Of a DNA stretch of 60,014 nt, positions 8,597 through 16,161 are shown one piece after another (the stretch's first letter is position 1; every line of letters starts with the position of its first letter). A model generated the notes under the pieces. The model was not told where the DNA came from. It searched no databases and saw only the letters and a program-made list of their open reading frames with translations. This DNA is from an uncultured Tessaracoccus sp. (lineage in GTDB: Bacteria; Actinomycetota; Actinomycetes; Propionibacteriales; Propionibacteriaceae). Location: positions 1 to 60,014 of the forward strand of contig NZ_CAMYPD010000013.1 in NCBI RefSeq assembly GCF_947286155.1. Reading direction: 5' to 3'. Made by a program: the position numbers and the translations under genes.

Positions 8597-9826
8597 TCAG
8601 GCACCTACCTTCAGGTCGGGCTCGCCGGTTAGCCCGAACCAGTCGAATGCGGTCGATGTGTCCTTGTCGCCTCGCCCCGACAGACACACCAGGATGCGGG
8701 GTGTCGTCGACGGTGCCTCCTCGGCCAGCCGACGGCCCAGGCGCAGCGCGCCGGCGAGTGCGTGCGCCGACTCAATGGCCGGGATGATGCCCTCGGTCTG
8801 GGTGAGCAGTTTGAAGGCGTCCATCGCTTCGGTGTCGGTGACCGATTCGTAGATGGCGCGCCCGGTATCGGCGAGCCACGCGTGCTCTGGGCCAACCCCT
8901 GGGTAGTCGAGGCCAGCGGAGATGGAGTGCGATTCGATCGTCTGGCCGTCCTCGTCTTGCAGCACGTACGTGCGGGTGCCGTGCAACACGCCGGGCGAGC
9001 CGGCACCAATCGTGGCGGAGTGGCGGCCCGTCTCGACACCGTCTCCCCCCGCTTCAATACCCAGCAGGGCGACGTCGTCGTCGATGAAATCGTAGAACTG
9101 GCCGATGGCGTTGGATCCGCCACCCACACACGCGACGACGTGGGTGGGCAGGCCGCCGAACCGCTCGAGCATCTGCGCCCGTGACTCCGTCGAGATGACG
9201 CGCTGGAACTCCCGCACCATGGTGGGGAACGGATGCGGCCCGCTGACGGTGCCGATGAGGTAGTGGGTGTCGTCGACGGTGGTCACCCAGTCGCGCATGG
9301 CTTCGTTCATGGCGTCTTTCAGGGTGCGCGAACCAGCGGCTACGGCGACCACTTCGGCGCCGAGCAGCTGTATGCGTGCGACGTTGAGCGCCTGGCGTTG
9401 CGTGTCCACCTCGCCCATGTACACGCGGCATTCGAGCCCGAACAGCGCGGCAGCGGTGGCCGTCGCGACTCCGTGCTGCCCAGCGCCAGTTTCAGCGATC
9501 ACGCGACGCTTGCCCATGCGTTTGGTGAGTAGCGCTTGCCCCAGCACGTTGTTGATCTTGTGCGCGCCGGTGTGGTTCAGATCCTCGCGCTTGAGGTACA
9601 CCTCGGCGTTGCCGGCGTGTTCGGAAAAGCGCTTGGCGAGGGTGACCGGTGTCGGGCGACCAGAGTAGTCGTGTTGGAGCCGACGAAGCTCCTCACCGAA
9701 GCTGGGGTCGGCCTGTGCGTCGGCGAAGGCCTGTTGCAGTTCCAGTAGGGCGGCTTGCAGCGCTTCGGGGACGAACTTGCCCCCGTACCGGCCGAAGTGG
9801 CCCAGCTCGTCGGGAAGTGAAGTCAT
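8597..9826 (-). CDS. trpB: Tryptophan synthase beta subunit
   Basis: A 409-residue PLP enzyme condensing indole with serine. It shows HTGAHKINN with the PLP lysine, the phosphate-binding GGGSNAIG loop, and a C-terminal CLSGRGDKD. I chose the ATG at 9826 (MTSLPDELGHFGRYGG). An open frame continues about 76 codons upstream but has no TrpB-like sequence. The ATG is preceded by a TAGTGT box at a 7-nt distance and no Shine-Dalgarno, so the transcript is probably leaderless. It heads the trpB-trpA-SCO1 unit, separated from trpC by other genes. Confidence 0.95.
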   Translation of the reverse strand: MTSLPDELGHFGRYGGKFVPEALQAALLELQQAFADAQADPSFGEELRRLQHDYSGRPTPVTLAKRFSEHAGNAEVYLKREDLNHTGAHKINNVLGQALLTKRMGKRRVIAETGAGQHGVATATAAALFGLECRVYMGEVDTQRQALNVARIQLLGAEVVAVAAGSRTLKDAMNEAMRDWVTTVDDTHYLIGTVSGPHPFPTMVREFQRVISTESRAQMLERFGGLPTHVVACVGGGSNAIGQFYDFIDDDVALLGIEAGGDGVETGRHSATIGAGSPGVLHGTRTYVLQDEDGQTIESHSISAGLDYPGVGPEHAWLADTGRAIYESVTDTEAMDAFKLLTQTEGIIPAIESAHALAGALRLGRRLAEEAPSTTPRILVCLSGRGDKDTSTAFDWFGLTGEPDLKVGA

Positions 9827-9833
9827 GGAGGCA

Positions 9834-9839
9834 ACACTA
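9834..9839 (-). promoter_or_regulatory. -10 box TAGTGT of leaderless trpB
   Basis: Read on the minus strand, TAGTGT is followed by 7 nt and the trpB ATG at 9826. There is no ribosome site between them. This supports the short start for trpB and a promoter of its own, independent of trpC. Confidence 0.55.
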
Positions 9840-9981
9840 GCTGTACTTGCCGGCGAGGTCGTGGATGCTGTCCGTTGGGGTGCGGGCTGAAGCAGCGGTG
9901 TGGAAGCTGCCGGTACGTAGTGGAGTGCCTCCAGAAAGGCTGCTCGATTGATTCCAGTTATGCCAGTATCGACCGTTGGTT

Positions 9982-10012
9982 TCACCTCTTGAGGTGACGT
10001 ATTGTGTACACA
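9982..10012 (+). promoter_or_regulatory. Operator/promoter region of the toxin-antitoxin pair
   Basis: Two palindromes lie just upstream of the antitoxin. One has 7-bp perfect arms, TCACCTC (9982-9988) and GAGGTGA (9991-9997). The other is the 10-bp perfect palindrome TGTGTACACA (10003-10012). Their place 23-53 bp before the start codon fits operators through which antitoxins of this type repress their own promoter. The binding role is inferred. Confidence 0.55.
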
Positions 10013-10034
10013 TAGATACACGAAAGGAGTCACC

Positions 10035-10283
10035 ATGAGTAGCTCTGTAGGCATCAGGGAATTCCGGGCTGGACTAGCCCATTACATAGCTTCGTCCGAG
10101 CCCGTGGCAGTGACTCGCCACGGAGTCACCGTCGGTTGGTTCATCCCAACAGCTGTTGACCGAAACACTCAGGTCGCCTCGTTACGCTCGGCAGCGCACA
10201 AGCTGGACACGCTCCTCGCACAAAACGGCGTGACCGCTGATGAGGTGGTGGCCGACTACGCAGCCGCTCGCAGTTCGCAATGA
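10035..10283 (+). CDS. Phd/YefM-like antitoxin of a type II toxin-antitoxin pair
   Basis: An 82-residue protein whose N-terminal half (VGIREFRAGLAHYI, then PVAVTRHGVTVGWFIP) matches the Phd/YefM DNA-binding fold; the C-terminal half should bind and block the toxin. The ATG at 10035 has AAAGGAG 7 nt upstream. It overlaps the PIN toxin gene by four bases (ATGA), the usual antitoxin-first arrangement. Palindromes upstream suggest autorepression. The pair sits between trpB and the next convergent gene. Confidence 0.85.
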   Translation: MSSSVGIREFRAGLAHYIASSEPVAVTRHGVTVGWFIPTAVDRNTQVASLRSAAHKLDTLLAQNGVTADEVVADYAAARSSQ

Positions 10284-10717
10284 CAGATTCCCGTCGCGCC
10301 GTCGTTGTAGACGCCAACATCCTGATCCGTCTCGTGCTGGGCACCCGGGTGCGAGAACTCGTTCTGGACCATCTCGACGCCGTCGATTTCTTCACACCAC
10401 AAGAATGTTTCGACGACGCGCGCCGCTACCTTCCCGGCCTGCTTGAGCGTCGCGGAATCGACCCCGCTGCTGCGCTCGAGGTGCTGGATCAGTTCGAGGC
10501 CCTGATCTTCCCGCTCTCCGAAGCAACATACGCTGAAGCTCAGTCAGACGCGATGGCTCGCATTGGCGCGCGCGATGCGAAGGACTGGCCGATCCTCGCC
10601 GCAGCACTCACCCTGGGCTGCCCGATCTGGACCGAAGACCAGGATTTCTTCGGTACGGGGGTCTCCACCTGGACCACTGATCGGGTCGCTCTTTTTCTCT
10701 CGGAAGCGACCTCCTGA
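10280..10717 (+). CDS. PIN-domain ribonuclease toxin (VapC-like)
   Basis: A 145-residue PIN domain. The acidic active-site residues are visible in order: D11 (VVVDANIL), E42 (TPQECFDD), D99/D102 (ARDAKDWP) and D120/D122 (WTEDQDFFG). Such proteins are Mg-dependent RNases that cut tRNA, rRNA or mRNA; the target here is unknown. It is coupled to the upstream antitoxin by an ATGA overlap. All catalytic positions look intact, so an active toxin is expected. The ARDAKDWP form places it with the PIN_3-like toxins commonly paired with Phd-type antitoxins. Confidence 0.88.
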   Translation: MTDSRRAVVVDANILIRLVLGTRVRELVLDHLDAVDFFTPQECFDDARRYLPGLLERRGIDPAAALEVLDQFEALIFPLSEATYAEAQSDAMARIGARDAKDWPILAAALTLGCPIWTEDQDFFGTGVSTWTTDRVALFLSEATS

Positions 10718-10879
10718 CGTACCTCTGAACATGCGAGGACTACCCAGCGACTAGTTCGAGGAATCACCCAGAGCGATCTATCACGGCCATCTGTGCCCGA
10801 AGGCTCTTCTCAATAACATGCTCGTTGCTGGCAGTAAGTGCTAGCTGGCTTCGGTAATTGCCTCGACGCCCGCATGTAC

Positions 10880-11074
10880 TTACGGGGTAGCCCTTGTGAT
10901 AGTGGCGCGTTTCCGAAGCAGTACGGTGATCTTGTAGAGAGCGACGACAATAAAGATGCTGAACACGGCAACGGGCAGGAACTGGGGCCAGAACGCCACG
11001 ACCAAGACGATCGACGCTGCGAGGATCACCGTCCACTTCGCCAGCAGAAACCGCAACTCAGCCGTTCGAGACAT
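10880..11074 (-). CDS. Small two-helix membrane protein
   Basis: A 64-residue protein with two adjacent hydrophobic segments (about residues 14-30 and 32-48) and a basic tail (LLRKRATITRATP). The ATG at 11074 is set by a strong GGAGGAGG ribosome site 6-7 nt upstream on the minus strand. The longer open frame above it is not supported. No family is recognised. It lies between trpC and the toxin-antitoxin pair, about 100 bp after trpC, and might be read from the trpC transcript. Confidence 0.75.
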   Translation of the reverse strand: MSRTAELRFLLAKWTVILAASIVLVVAFWPQFLPVAVFSIFIVVALYKITVLLRKRATITRATP

Positions 11075-11178
11075 AGGTGCCTCCTCCAATCTGGAGCGTG
11101 CCGTCGGTGACTCAACCCACAACCGTCGTGGGCGACGAACCAGGCATGTCGCGCATGGTTGATGCAAAAAATCTACAG

Positions 11179-11955
11179 CTACCCGGCACTCAGCGCTCTG
11201 ACGGCCTGTCTCGGCTGGCCGTGCCGAACGAGCGCCTCGCCGACGAGGATCACGTCAGCGCCCTCGTCGCGCACGCGGCGGGCGTCGTCGGGGGTGAAAA
11301 TGCCCGATTCGGCAACGCGGACCACGCCGTCGCCGATGTGGCTGGCGAGCCGGCCAAAGTTGGCGAGGTCCACGTCGAGGGTTTTCAGGTTGCGGTTGTT
11401 GACGCCGACGAGTTCCGCTCCGGCAGTGAGCGCGCGGTCGGCTTCCTCGACAGTGTGCACTTCCACCAACGGGGTGAGCTGCAGATCGTGGGCCAGCTGG
11501 AGGAAGCGAGCGAGCTCGGCGTCGGTGAGCGCTGCGACGATGAGGAGCACGAGGTCAGCACCATGCACGCACGCCTCGAGGAACTGGTACTCGTCGACCA
11601 TGAAATCCTTGCGCAGCACCGGGATGTCCACGCGGGCCCGCACGGCGTCGAGGTCGTCGAGCGAACCGCCAAACCGTCGCTGCTCGGTGAGCACGGAGAT
11701 GGCCGACGCGCCGCCCGCCTCGTACTCGTGTGCCAGCGCGGCCGGATCGTCGATGGCAGCGAGCGCGCCCTTCGACGGCGACTTGCGCTTCACTTCCGCA
11801 ATGACGCTCAGTCCATCACCGCGAAACGCGGGCATAGGATTGCGCGTTGGCGGGCACGCCTCGAGCTGCTCCTCGAGCGTCGTGAGAGGGACGCGGTTCC
11901 GGCGTTCGTCCATGTCGACACGAACCCCGGCGATGATGGAGTCGAGGACACTCAC
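11179..11955 (-). CDS. trpC: Indole-3-glycerol phosphate synthase
   Basis: A 258-residue TIM-barrel enzyme closing the indole ring from CdRP. AEVKRKSPSKG carries the catalytic lysine and phosphate contacts; VLRKDFMVDEYQ and GVNNRNLKT are further signature blocks, and ESGIFTPDD lies near the C-terminus. The start is the GTG at 11955 (VSVLDSIIAG), which overlaps the stop of the upstream HGxxG gene as GTGA; a longer frame upstream is a shadow of that gene. The order HGxxG protein-trpC is common in Actinobacteria. trpD, trpG and trpF are not in the window. Confidence 0.95.
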   Translation of the reverse strand: MSVLDSIIAGVRVDMDERRNRVPLTTLEEQLEACPPTRNPMPAFRGDGLSVIAEVKRKSPSKGALAAIDDPAALAHEYEAGGASAISVLTEQRRFGGSLDDLDAVRARVDIPVLRKDFMVDEYQFLEACVHGADLVLLIVAALTDAELARFLQLAHDLQLTPLVEVHTVEEADRALTAGAELVGVNNRNLKTLDVDLANFGRLASHIGDGVVRVAESGIFTPDDARRVRDEGADVILVGEALVRHGQPRQAVRALSAG

Positions 11956-12158
11956 GGCTGGCCGAGGCCCATCGCCTTCATCACCATCGTGACAAGGCCG
12001 GCGAGCAGCACCACGCCACCACCGATGATGACGACCACCCAGGAGGGGCCGAGCATGACTCCAATGAAGGCGATGATAAAACCGATCGCTGCCAGAATGC
12101 TGCCGGTCCAAGCCGCGGGGCTCTGACCATGGTGGTAGTAACGGGCTGTGCTCGCCAT
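11952..12158 (-). CDS. HGxxG-motif small membrane protein upstream of trpC
   Basis: A 68-residue protein with HHGQSPAAWTG near the N-terminus and two hydrophobic helices (about residues 18-38 and 41-60). Proteins with this HGxxG motif, of unknown function, lie directly before trpC in many Actinobacteria. The ATG at 12158 (MASTARYYHHG) has AAAGGG at 6-7 nt; an ATG two codons earlier is too close to it. The stop overlaps the trpC start (GTGA), so the two are translationally coupled. Confidence 0.82.
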   Translation of the reverse strand: MASTARYYHHGQSPAAWTGSILAAIGFIIAFIGVMLGPSWVVVIIGGGVVLLAGLVTMVMKAMGLGQP

Positions 12159-12231
12159 CCTCATCCCTTTCTTCGCTACGACCAGGACAATACCGCAACT
12201 GACGCGGATGCGACGGCGCATGCACGCCGCC

Positions 12232-12237
12232 TAGAGT
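12232..12237 (+). promoter_or_regulatory. -10 box TAGAGT of leaderless mutY
   Basis: TAGAGT lies 8 nt before the mutY ATG at 12246 with no ribosome site. The upstream divergent HGxxG gene starts only 87 bp away, so two promoters share this short region. Confidence 0.55.
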
Positions 12238-12245
12238 GATCCCCG

Positions 12246-13112
12246 ATGACCGACCCCTACAGCCTGCTCGCTCCTTGGTACGCGCAGTATGCCCGCGACC
12301 TGCCATGGCGGCGCCCGAACTTTCCTGCCTGGGGCACGCTGGTGAGCGAGATCATGCTGCAACAGACGCAGGCCTCGCGGGTCGCCGTCGAGATTGATCA
12401 GTGGCTCACGAGGTGGCCGACGCCGGCTGCCCTGGCCGCAGCTCCCACCGCTGACGTGCTGCGCGCGTGGGGAAATCTGGGCTATCCGCGCCGTGCACTG
12501 CGCCTGCAGCAGGCTGCGCGGGAGATCGTCGAGCGACACGACGGCGAGGTGCCCGACGACGTGGAAGCCCTGCTCGCGTTGCCCGGCGTCGGTGATTACA
12601 CCGCGCGCGCCGTCGCCGTGTTCCACTACCGTCAGCGACATCCTGTCGTGGATACGAATGTTCGACGAGTGGTGGCTCGTTACGTGCATGGCCTGGCCAA
12701 TCAGGCCGGTGCGAGGCGGAGCGACCTGAGTGATGTGGAACGGCTGCTACCCGCTGATCCGGATGAGGCAGGGCTCGTCGACGCGGCGCTCATGGAGCTC
12801 GGTACACTGGTGTGCACGAGCAAGTCGCCGGCTTGCGACGCGTGTCCGCTGCAGCTCCGATGCGCCTGGGTGCGGGCGGGCAAACCGGACAATGCCCCAA
12901 CAGGGAGGCCGCGACAGGCGAAGTTCGAGGGCAGCGACCGTCAGGCCCGTGGGAAGGTGTTGGGGGCGTTGCGGGCGGCCGACGGGCCGCTTGCCGAAGC
13001 CGATGTCGAGGCGCTGTGGCCCGATGCTGTGCAGCGCGAGCGCGCAGTGGCGTCGCTCGTGGCCGATGGGCTCGTGGAAAGCACCCCGGAGGGGCTCAGC
13101 CTGCCGCGGTGA
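12246..13112 (+). CDS. mutY: A/G-specific adenine glycosylase
   Basis: A 288-residue base-excision repair enzyme that removes adenine mispaired with 8-oxoguanine. It has the helix-hairpin-helix LPGVGDYTARAV with the catalytic Asp further on (PVVDTNVRRV), and the four-cysteine [4Fe-4S] loop CTSKSPACDACPLQLRC. The N-terminus has EIMLQQTQASRV, including the catalytic Glu. Compared with E. coli MutY (350 residues), the C-terminal NUDIX-like 8-oxoG reading domain is missing or reduced to a short winged-helix-like tail (about residues 225-288). The gene stands alone on the plus strand inside the minus-strand trp region. Confidence 0.93.
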   Translation: MTDPYSLLAPWYAQYARDLPWRRPNFPAWGTLVSEIMLQQTQASRVAVEIDQWLTRWPTPAALAAAPTADVLRAWGNLGYPRRALRLQQAAREIVERHDGEVPDDVEALLALPGVGDYTARAVAVFHYRQRHPVVDTNVRRVVARYVHGLANQAGARRSDLSDVERLLPADPDEAGLVDAALMELGTLVCTSKSPACDACPLQLRCAWVRAGKPDNAPTGRPRQAKFEGSDRQARGKVLGALRAADGPLAEADVEALWPDAVQRERAVASLVADGLVESTPEGLSLPR

Positions 13113-13124
13113 TCTCCAAAAAGT

Positions 13125-13198
13125 GACCGTTATCCTCCACGTGCGGAAATAATCGGCGCATTCTGGGCAATATTTGCCGCGTGTGGAGGATAACGGTC
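13125..13198. repeat. Long-arm inverted repeat A
   Basis: Perfect 16-bp arms at 13125-13140 and 13183-13198 enclose 42 bases; pairing continues inward with a few mismatches, including AAATA/TATTT near the middle. It lies between the convergent mutY and cytochrome b5 genes. There is no T-run after either arm, so it is not a standard intrinsic terminator. It is one of three such elements, with 46686-46739 and 47260-47339. Confidence 0.85.
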
Positions 13199-13221
13199 GA
13201 ATTCTCGACTTGCGCCGGCGG

Positions 13222-13950
13222 TTACCCCACTACCGGGCCTATCTTGTACTGCTCGAGCGTGGTGTGCGGCCGCTGCTCTTCGCCGTGCTTCTTAGTGAAC
13301 TCGGCAGTGGCGTCAGTGCCGCAGATTCGACCGATCTTGCTGGGGCCACCCGGGTGGCGAGGCAGCCAGTCGCTCAAGTCGTAAGCGTTCCCGGCCACAG
13401 CAACCCAGCAGTCGTCGGGGGAAGCATGCTTGGACACTTCCAGCATGGTGACGCCGTTCGGGGCCGTCTGCGTGGGCTTGCTCGGAGGGTTGACGACGTC
13501 CATCCAGGTGGCCTGGGCCCCGAGATGCCCGACGGTGACTGTGAGTGCCAACACGCCGAGGCCGATGAACGACGAGATCATTCCCCCGAGCAACTTCATC
13601 CGGGCGGTTTGGTCTGATTTACCGGCGATACGTACGTCGTGGCGTACCCACCACAACCAACCGCCCCCGACTACGAGGAACAGCAGCGAAGCCCACACCA
13701 ACCAACGCCCTAGTTCGGCGTGGGTGGTGGGTTCGCCCCCGACGTATGGTGCAAGCGCCTCGCCGGTCTGTTTCGCGATGATCGTCGAGATGAACCCCAC
13801 CGCGAGTACGACGATGGTCGGCACCGCCATGCGTCGGCGTGCCTTCGGCTGAGCGGTGAGGAAGATGATGCTCAGCGCGGCAAGCGGCAGCAGCACGACG
13901 GGAAGATGCACGATCAGAGGGTGCAGGGGAAGGCCGGCAAGAATAACCAT
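13222..13950 (-). CDS. DUF2231 membrane protein with C-terminal cytochrome b5 domain
   Basis: A 242-residue protein. Four hydrophobic helices (about residues 8-32, 42-60, 84-102 and 118-143) form a DUF2231-type module; it starts with GLPLHPLIVHLPVVLLPLA, whose HPxxVHxP pattern is typical of the family. Residues about 165-242 form a cytochrome b5-like domain: VSKHASPDDCWVAVAGNAYD, then the heme ligand motif HPGG, and a second His candidate in TKKHGEEQ. This suggests a membrane-bound electron-transfer protein, with the b5 domain after the fourth helix. Which redox partner it serves cannot be read. The gene is alone on the minus strand, ending 23 bp from inverted repeat A. Confidence 0.87.
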   Translation of the reverse strand: MVILAGLPLHPLIVHLPVVLLPLAALSIIFLTAQPKARRRMAVPTIVVLAVGFISTIIAKQTGEALAPYVGGEPTTHAELGRWLVWASLLFLVVGGGWLWWVRHDVRIAGKSDQTARMKLLGGMISSFIGLGVLALTVTVGHLGAQATWMDVVNPPSKPTQTAPNGVTMLEVSKHASPDDCWVAVAGNAYDLSDWLPRHPGGPSKIGRICGTDATAEFTKKHGEEQRPHTTLEQYKIGPVVG

Positions 13951-13968
13951 GAGTGAAATCGTAGTGGC

Positions 13969-14346
13969 TCACAGCGTTGGGTCTTCGCCTTTGTCTAGCT
14001 CCTCCCACAAGCTGCGTTGCTGCACCCGCGGAGGGCGCTGCGTGCGCCAGGTTGGTCCAACAGTGACGAACAGCACGGATGCCACGAACAGCGCCACGAA
14101 AGCGACCACGACCCACGGCTGCTCCATCACGGATACGACGATGCCCGTCACGCTAAGCAGCGCGAGCACGACTCCCAGCACGCGCAGCCCACGCCCGTGC
14201 AGCATGAGGCTGAGCCCAATCGCAGCGAGTCCTGCCCAGGCGACGCCGCGCGTGGTCGTCGCGTCGAGGAAATTGCCAGCGATCGCCGCGCCACCCGCGC
14301 CCACCAGGCCGATGATCGTCGTCGATGCACGCGAGGTCAGCGCCAC
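13969..14346 (-). CDS. Trp-region conserved membrane protein (TIGR02234 type)
   Basis: A 125-residue protein with four predicted helices (about residues 9-24, 32-47, 51-68 and 74-94) and a charged C-terminus ending in EELDKGEDPTL. It directly follows trpE, as does the actinobacterial family of tryptophan-associated membrane proteins. The GTG start at 14346 (VALTSRAST) lies inside the trpE end, overlapping by 10 bp, so the two are coupled. Function unknown; association with tryptophan biosynthesis comes from position only. Confidence 0.8.
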   Translation of the reverse strand: MALTSRASTTIIGLVGAGGAAIAGNFLDATTTRGVAWAGLAAIGLSLMLHGRGLRVLGVVLALLSVTGIVVSVMEQPWVVVAFVALFVASVLFVTVGPTWRTQRPPRVQQRSLWEELDKGEDPTL

Positions 14347-15812
14347 GACTCCGCCTTCTGGATCGCTGTGATGACTGCCCTGGCTTTGTGGGAGCACTCG
14401 GCGTCCTCGGCCGAGGGCACCGAGTCCTTGACGACGCCGGCGCCCGCCTGGACGTGAGCGATGCCGTCGGCAATCACGGCGGTGCGAATCGCGATGGCGA
14501 CCTCGGCGTTGCCGGCGAAGTCGAGGTAGCCCACGACACCGCCATAGAGGCCCCGACGAGTGACCTCCAGCTGTTCGATGATCTCCATCGCTCGCACCTT
14601 GGGCGCACCGGAAAGGGTTCCCGCCGGGAAGCAGGCAAGCACGGCATCGAGGGCGCTGCAGTCGGCGCGCAGCTTCCCCGTCACCGCAGCTTCGAGGTGC
14701 ATGATGTGCGAGTAGCGATGCACCTCGAGCATCTCCTCCACGACGACGCTGCCGGGCTGGCAGATGCGCCCCAGATCGTTGCGCCCGAGATCGACCAGCA
14801 TGATGTGCTCTGCGCGCTCCTTCTCGTCTGCGACGAGTTCTTCGGCGAGCTGGCGGTCTTCGTGTGGGGTGGCCCCACGAGGGCGCGAGCCGGCGATGGG
14901 GCGCGTGGTGGCGACACCGTCGCGCACCTGCACCAGCGCCTCGGGAGATGCCCCGACGATCGAGAACTCGTCGAGGCTGAGGTAGTACATGTAGGGGCTG
15001 GGGTTGGTGGTGCGCAGCGCGCGGTACACGTCGAAGGGGTGCGCGTTGGTGGGGATGTCGAAGCGTTGCGAGGCAACGATCTGGAACGCCTCCCCCGCCG
15101 CGATTTCTTCTTGTGCCTGCCGCACGATGGCCTCGAACTCGGCGCTGGTGCGCTGGCGTCGGATGTCTACTTCGGCGGGCTCGGTGGGCGTCGCGGTGAG
15201 CGGGCGTCGGGCATCGCACACTCGGGCGCGCATGTCGTCGATGGCTTGCACGGCGCGCTCGTAGGCTTGGTCGACGCGTTCCGGTGAGCCGTCCCAGTTG
15301 ATGGCGTTGGCGACGAGCCAGAGTTCGCCTTGTTGGTGGTCGAGGATGGCGACTTCGCTGGTGAGCAGGAACAGCAGCTCGGGGAGGTTGAGGTCGTCGA
15401 CGGTGTGCTCCGGCAAGCGTTCGAGGTGGCGGACGATGTCGTAGCCGAGGAACCCCACGAGGCCTGCCTGGAAGGGTGGCAGGTCGGGGTCTGGCTCCGT
15501 CGCGAGTTCCTGCAACGCGTCGCGCAACAACGTCAGCGGGCTGCCATGGTCGTCGAGGCCCGCGATGTCGCGCCCACTCCAGTGGGCCTCGCCCGCCCGC
15601 GAGGTGAGCGTCGCCTCGGAGCGCACGCCGACGATCGACCACCGCCCCTGCGCTCCGGCTTCCGCGGATTCGAGCAGGAAGGTGCCCGCGCGGTCGCGGC
15701 AGAGTTGGTCGAACAAGGCGACGGGGGTCAGGTCGTCGGCCACGAGCTTTTGCCACACGGGGATGACGCGACGATGGCTTGCCCGGGCGCGGAATTTGTC
15801 GAGGGTGATCAT
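14337..15812 (-). CDS. trpE: Anthranilate synthase component I
   Basis: A 491-residue enzyme converting chorismate and ammonia to anthranilate with the TrpG glutaminase, which is not in the window. The C-terminal chorismate-binding domain has GSRPRGATPHED, VDLGRNDLGR and PAGTLSGAPKVRAMEII. The N-terminal part has the tryptophan feedback motif LLES (FLLESAEAG). The ATG at 15812 has GGAGGT 6 nt upstream and overlaps the hisI stop as ATGA. No attenuator-like leader peptide is possible here, because hisI directly precedes it. Confidence 0.96.
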   Translation of the reverse strand: MITLDKFRARASHRRVIPVWQKLVADDLTPVALFDQLCRDRAGTFLLESAEAGAQGRWSIVGVRSEATLTSRAGEAHWSGRDIAGLDDHGSPLTLLRDALQELATEPDPDLPPFQAGLVGFLGYDIVRHLERLPEHTVDDLNLPELLFLLTSEVAILDHQQGELWLVANAINWDGSPERVDQAYERAVQAIDDMRARVCDARRPLTATPTEPAEVDIRRQRTSAEFEAIVRQAQEEIAAGEAFQIVASQRFDIPTNAHPFDVYRALRTTNPSPYMYYLSLDEFSIVGASPEALVQVRDGVATTRPIAGSRPRGATPHEDRQLAEELVADEKERAEHIMLVDLGRNDLGRICQPGSVVVEEMLEVHRYSHIMHLEAAVTGKLRADCSALDAVLACFPAGTLSGAPKVRAMEIIEQLEVTRRGLYGGVVGYLDFAGNAEVAIAIRTAVIADGIAHVQAGAGVVKDSVPSAEDAECSHKARAVITAIQKAESWR

Positions 15813-16138
15813 GCTTGCACCTCCAAGGGGTTCGAGAAGCAAGTGCGGGTGCCGGTGTGGCAGGCGGCGCCCACTTGGTTGACCTTCATGAGGATGGTGT
15901 CGCCGTCGCAATCGAGCCACAGCGACACGACCTCTTGGGTGTGCCCGGAGGTTTCGCCTTTGACCCAGAGTTCCTGGCGGCTGCGCGACCAGTAGGTTGC
16001 GCGCCCGGTGGTTTGGGTGAGGTGCAAGGCTTCTTCGTTCATCCAGGCCATCATGAGCACTTCGCCGTTGGCGGCGTCTTGCGCGATGACGGGGATGAGC
16101 CCGTCTTTGTTGAAGGTGATCTCCGGCATACCCCCCAT
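15809..16138 (-). CDS. hisI: Phosphoribosyl-AMP cyclohydrolase
   Basis: A 109-residue enzyme of histidine biosynthesis that opens the PR-AMP ring, standing alone without a HisE domain. LDCDGDT and GAACHTGTRTCF carry the Asp and Cys metal ligands; MMAWMNEEAL is the conserved N-terminal block. Start is either the ATG at 16138 or the one at 16129 (MPEITF); upstream sequence does not settle it. It is coupled to trpE by a four-base overlap and is divergent, with only 23 bp, from the gene at 16162. Joining hisI to trpE links the two PRPP-dependent amino-acid pathways. Confidence 0.94.
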   Translation of the reverse strand: MGGMPEITFNKDGLIPVIAQDAANGEVLMMAWMNEEALHLTQTTGRATYWSRSRQELWVKGETSGHTQEVVSLWLDCDGDTILMKVNQVGAACHTGTRTCFSNPLEVQA

Positions 16139-16149
16139 TCAACCGCAGG

Positions 16150-16155
16150 TAGACT
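16150..16155 (+). promoter_or_regulatory. -10 box TAGACT of the leaderless TIGR03085 gene
   Basis: TAGACT lies 6 nt before the ATG at 16162, with no ribosome site. The box is inside the 23-bp gap to the divergent hisI start, so the -35 region, if any, lies within the hisI coding sequence. Confidence 0.6.
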
Positions 16156-16161
16156 GCAACT

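Noticed and set aside
9827..10054. N-terminal extension of trpB by about 76 codons
   Set aside because: The extension is low in conserved residues and overlaps the toxin-antitoxin promoter; the ATG at 9826 matches TrpB N-termini and has a -10 box before it.
10718..10879. Extra gene between the PIN toxin and the small membrane protein
   Set aside because: Open frames here lack ribosome sites and overlap the well-supported membrane gene on the same strand in another frame.
14337..15812. trp attenuator leader before trpE
   Set aside because: trpE overlaps hisI by four bases, leaving no leader; no Trp-rich short peptide or alternative stems were seen.
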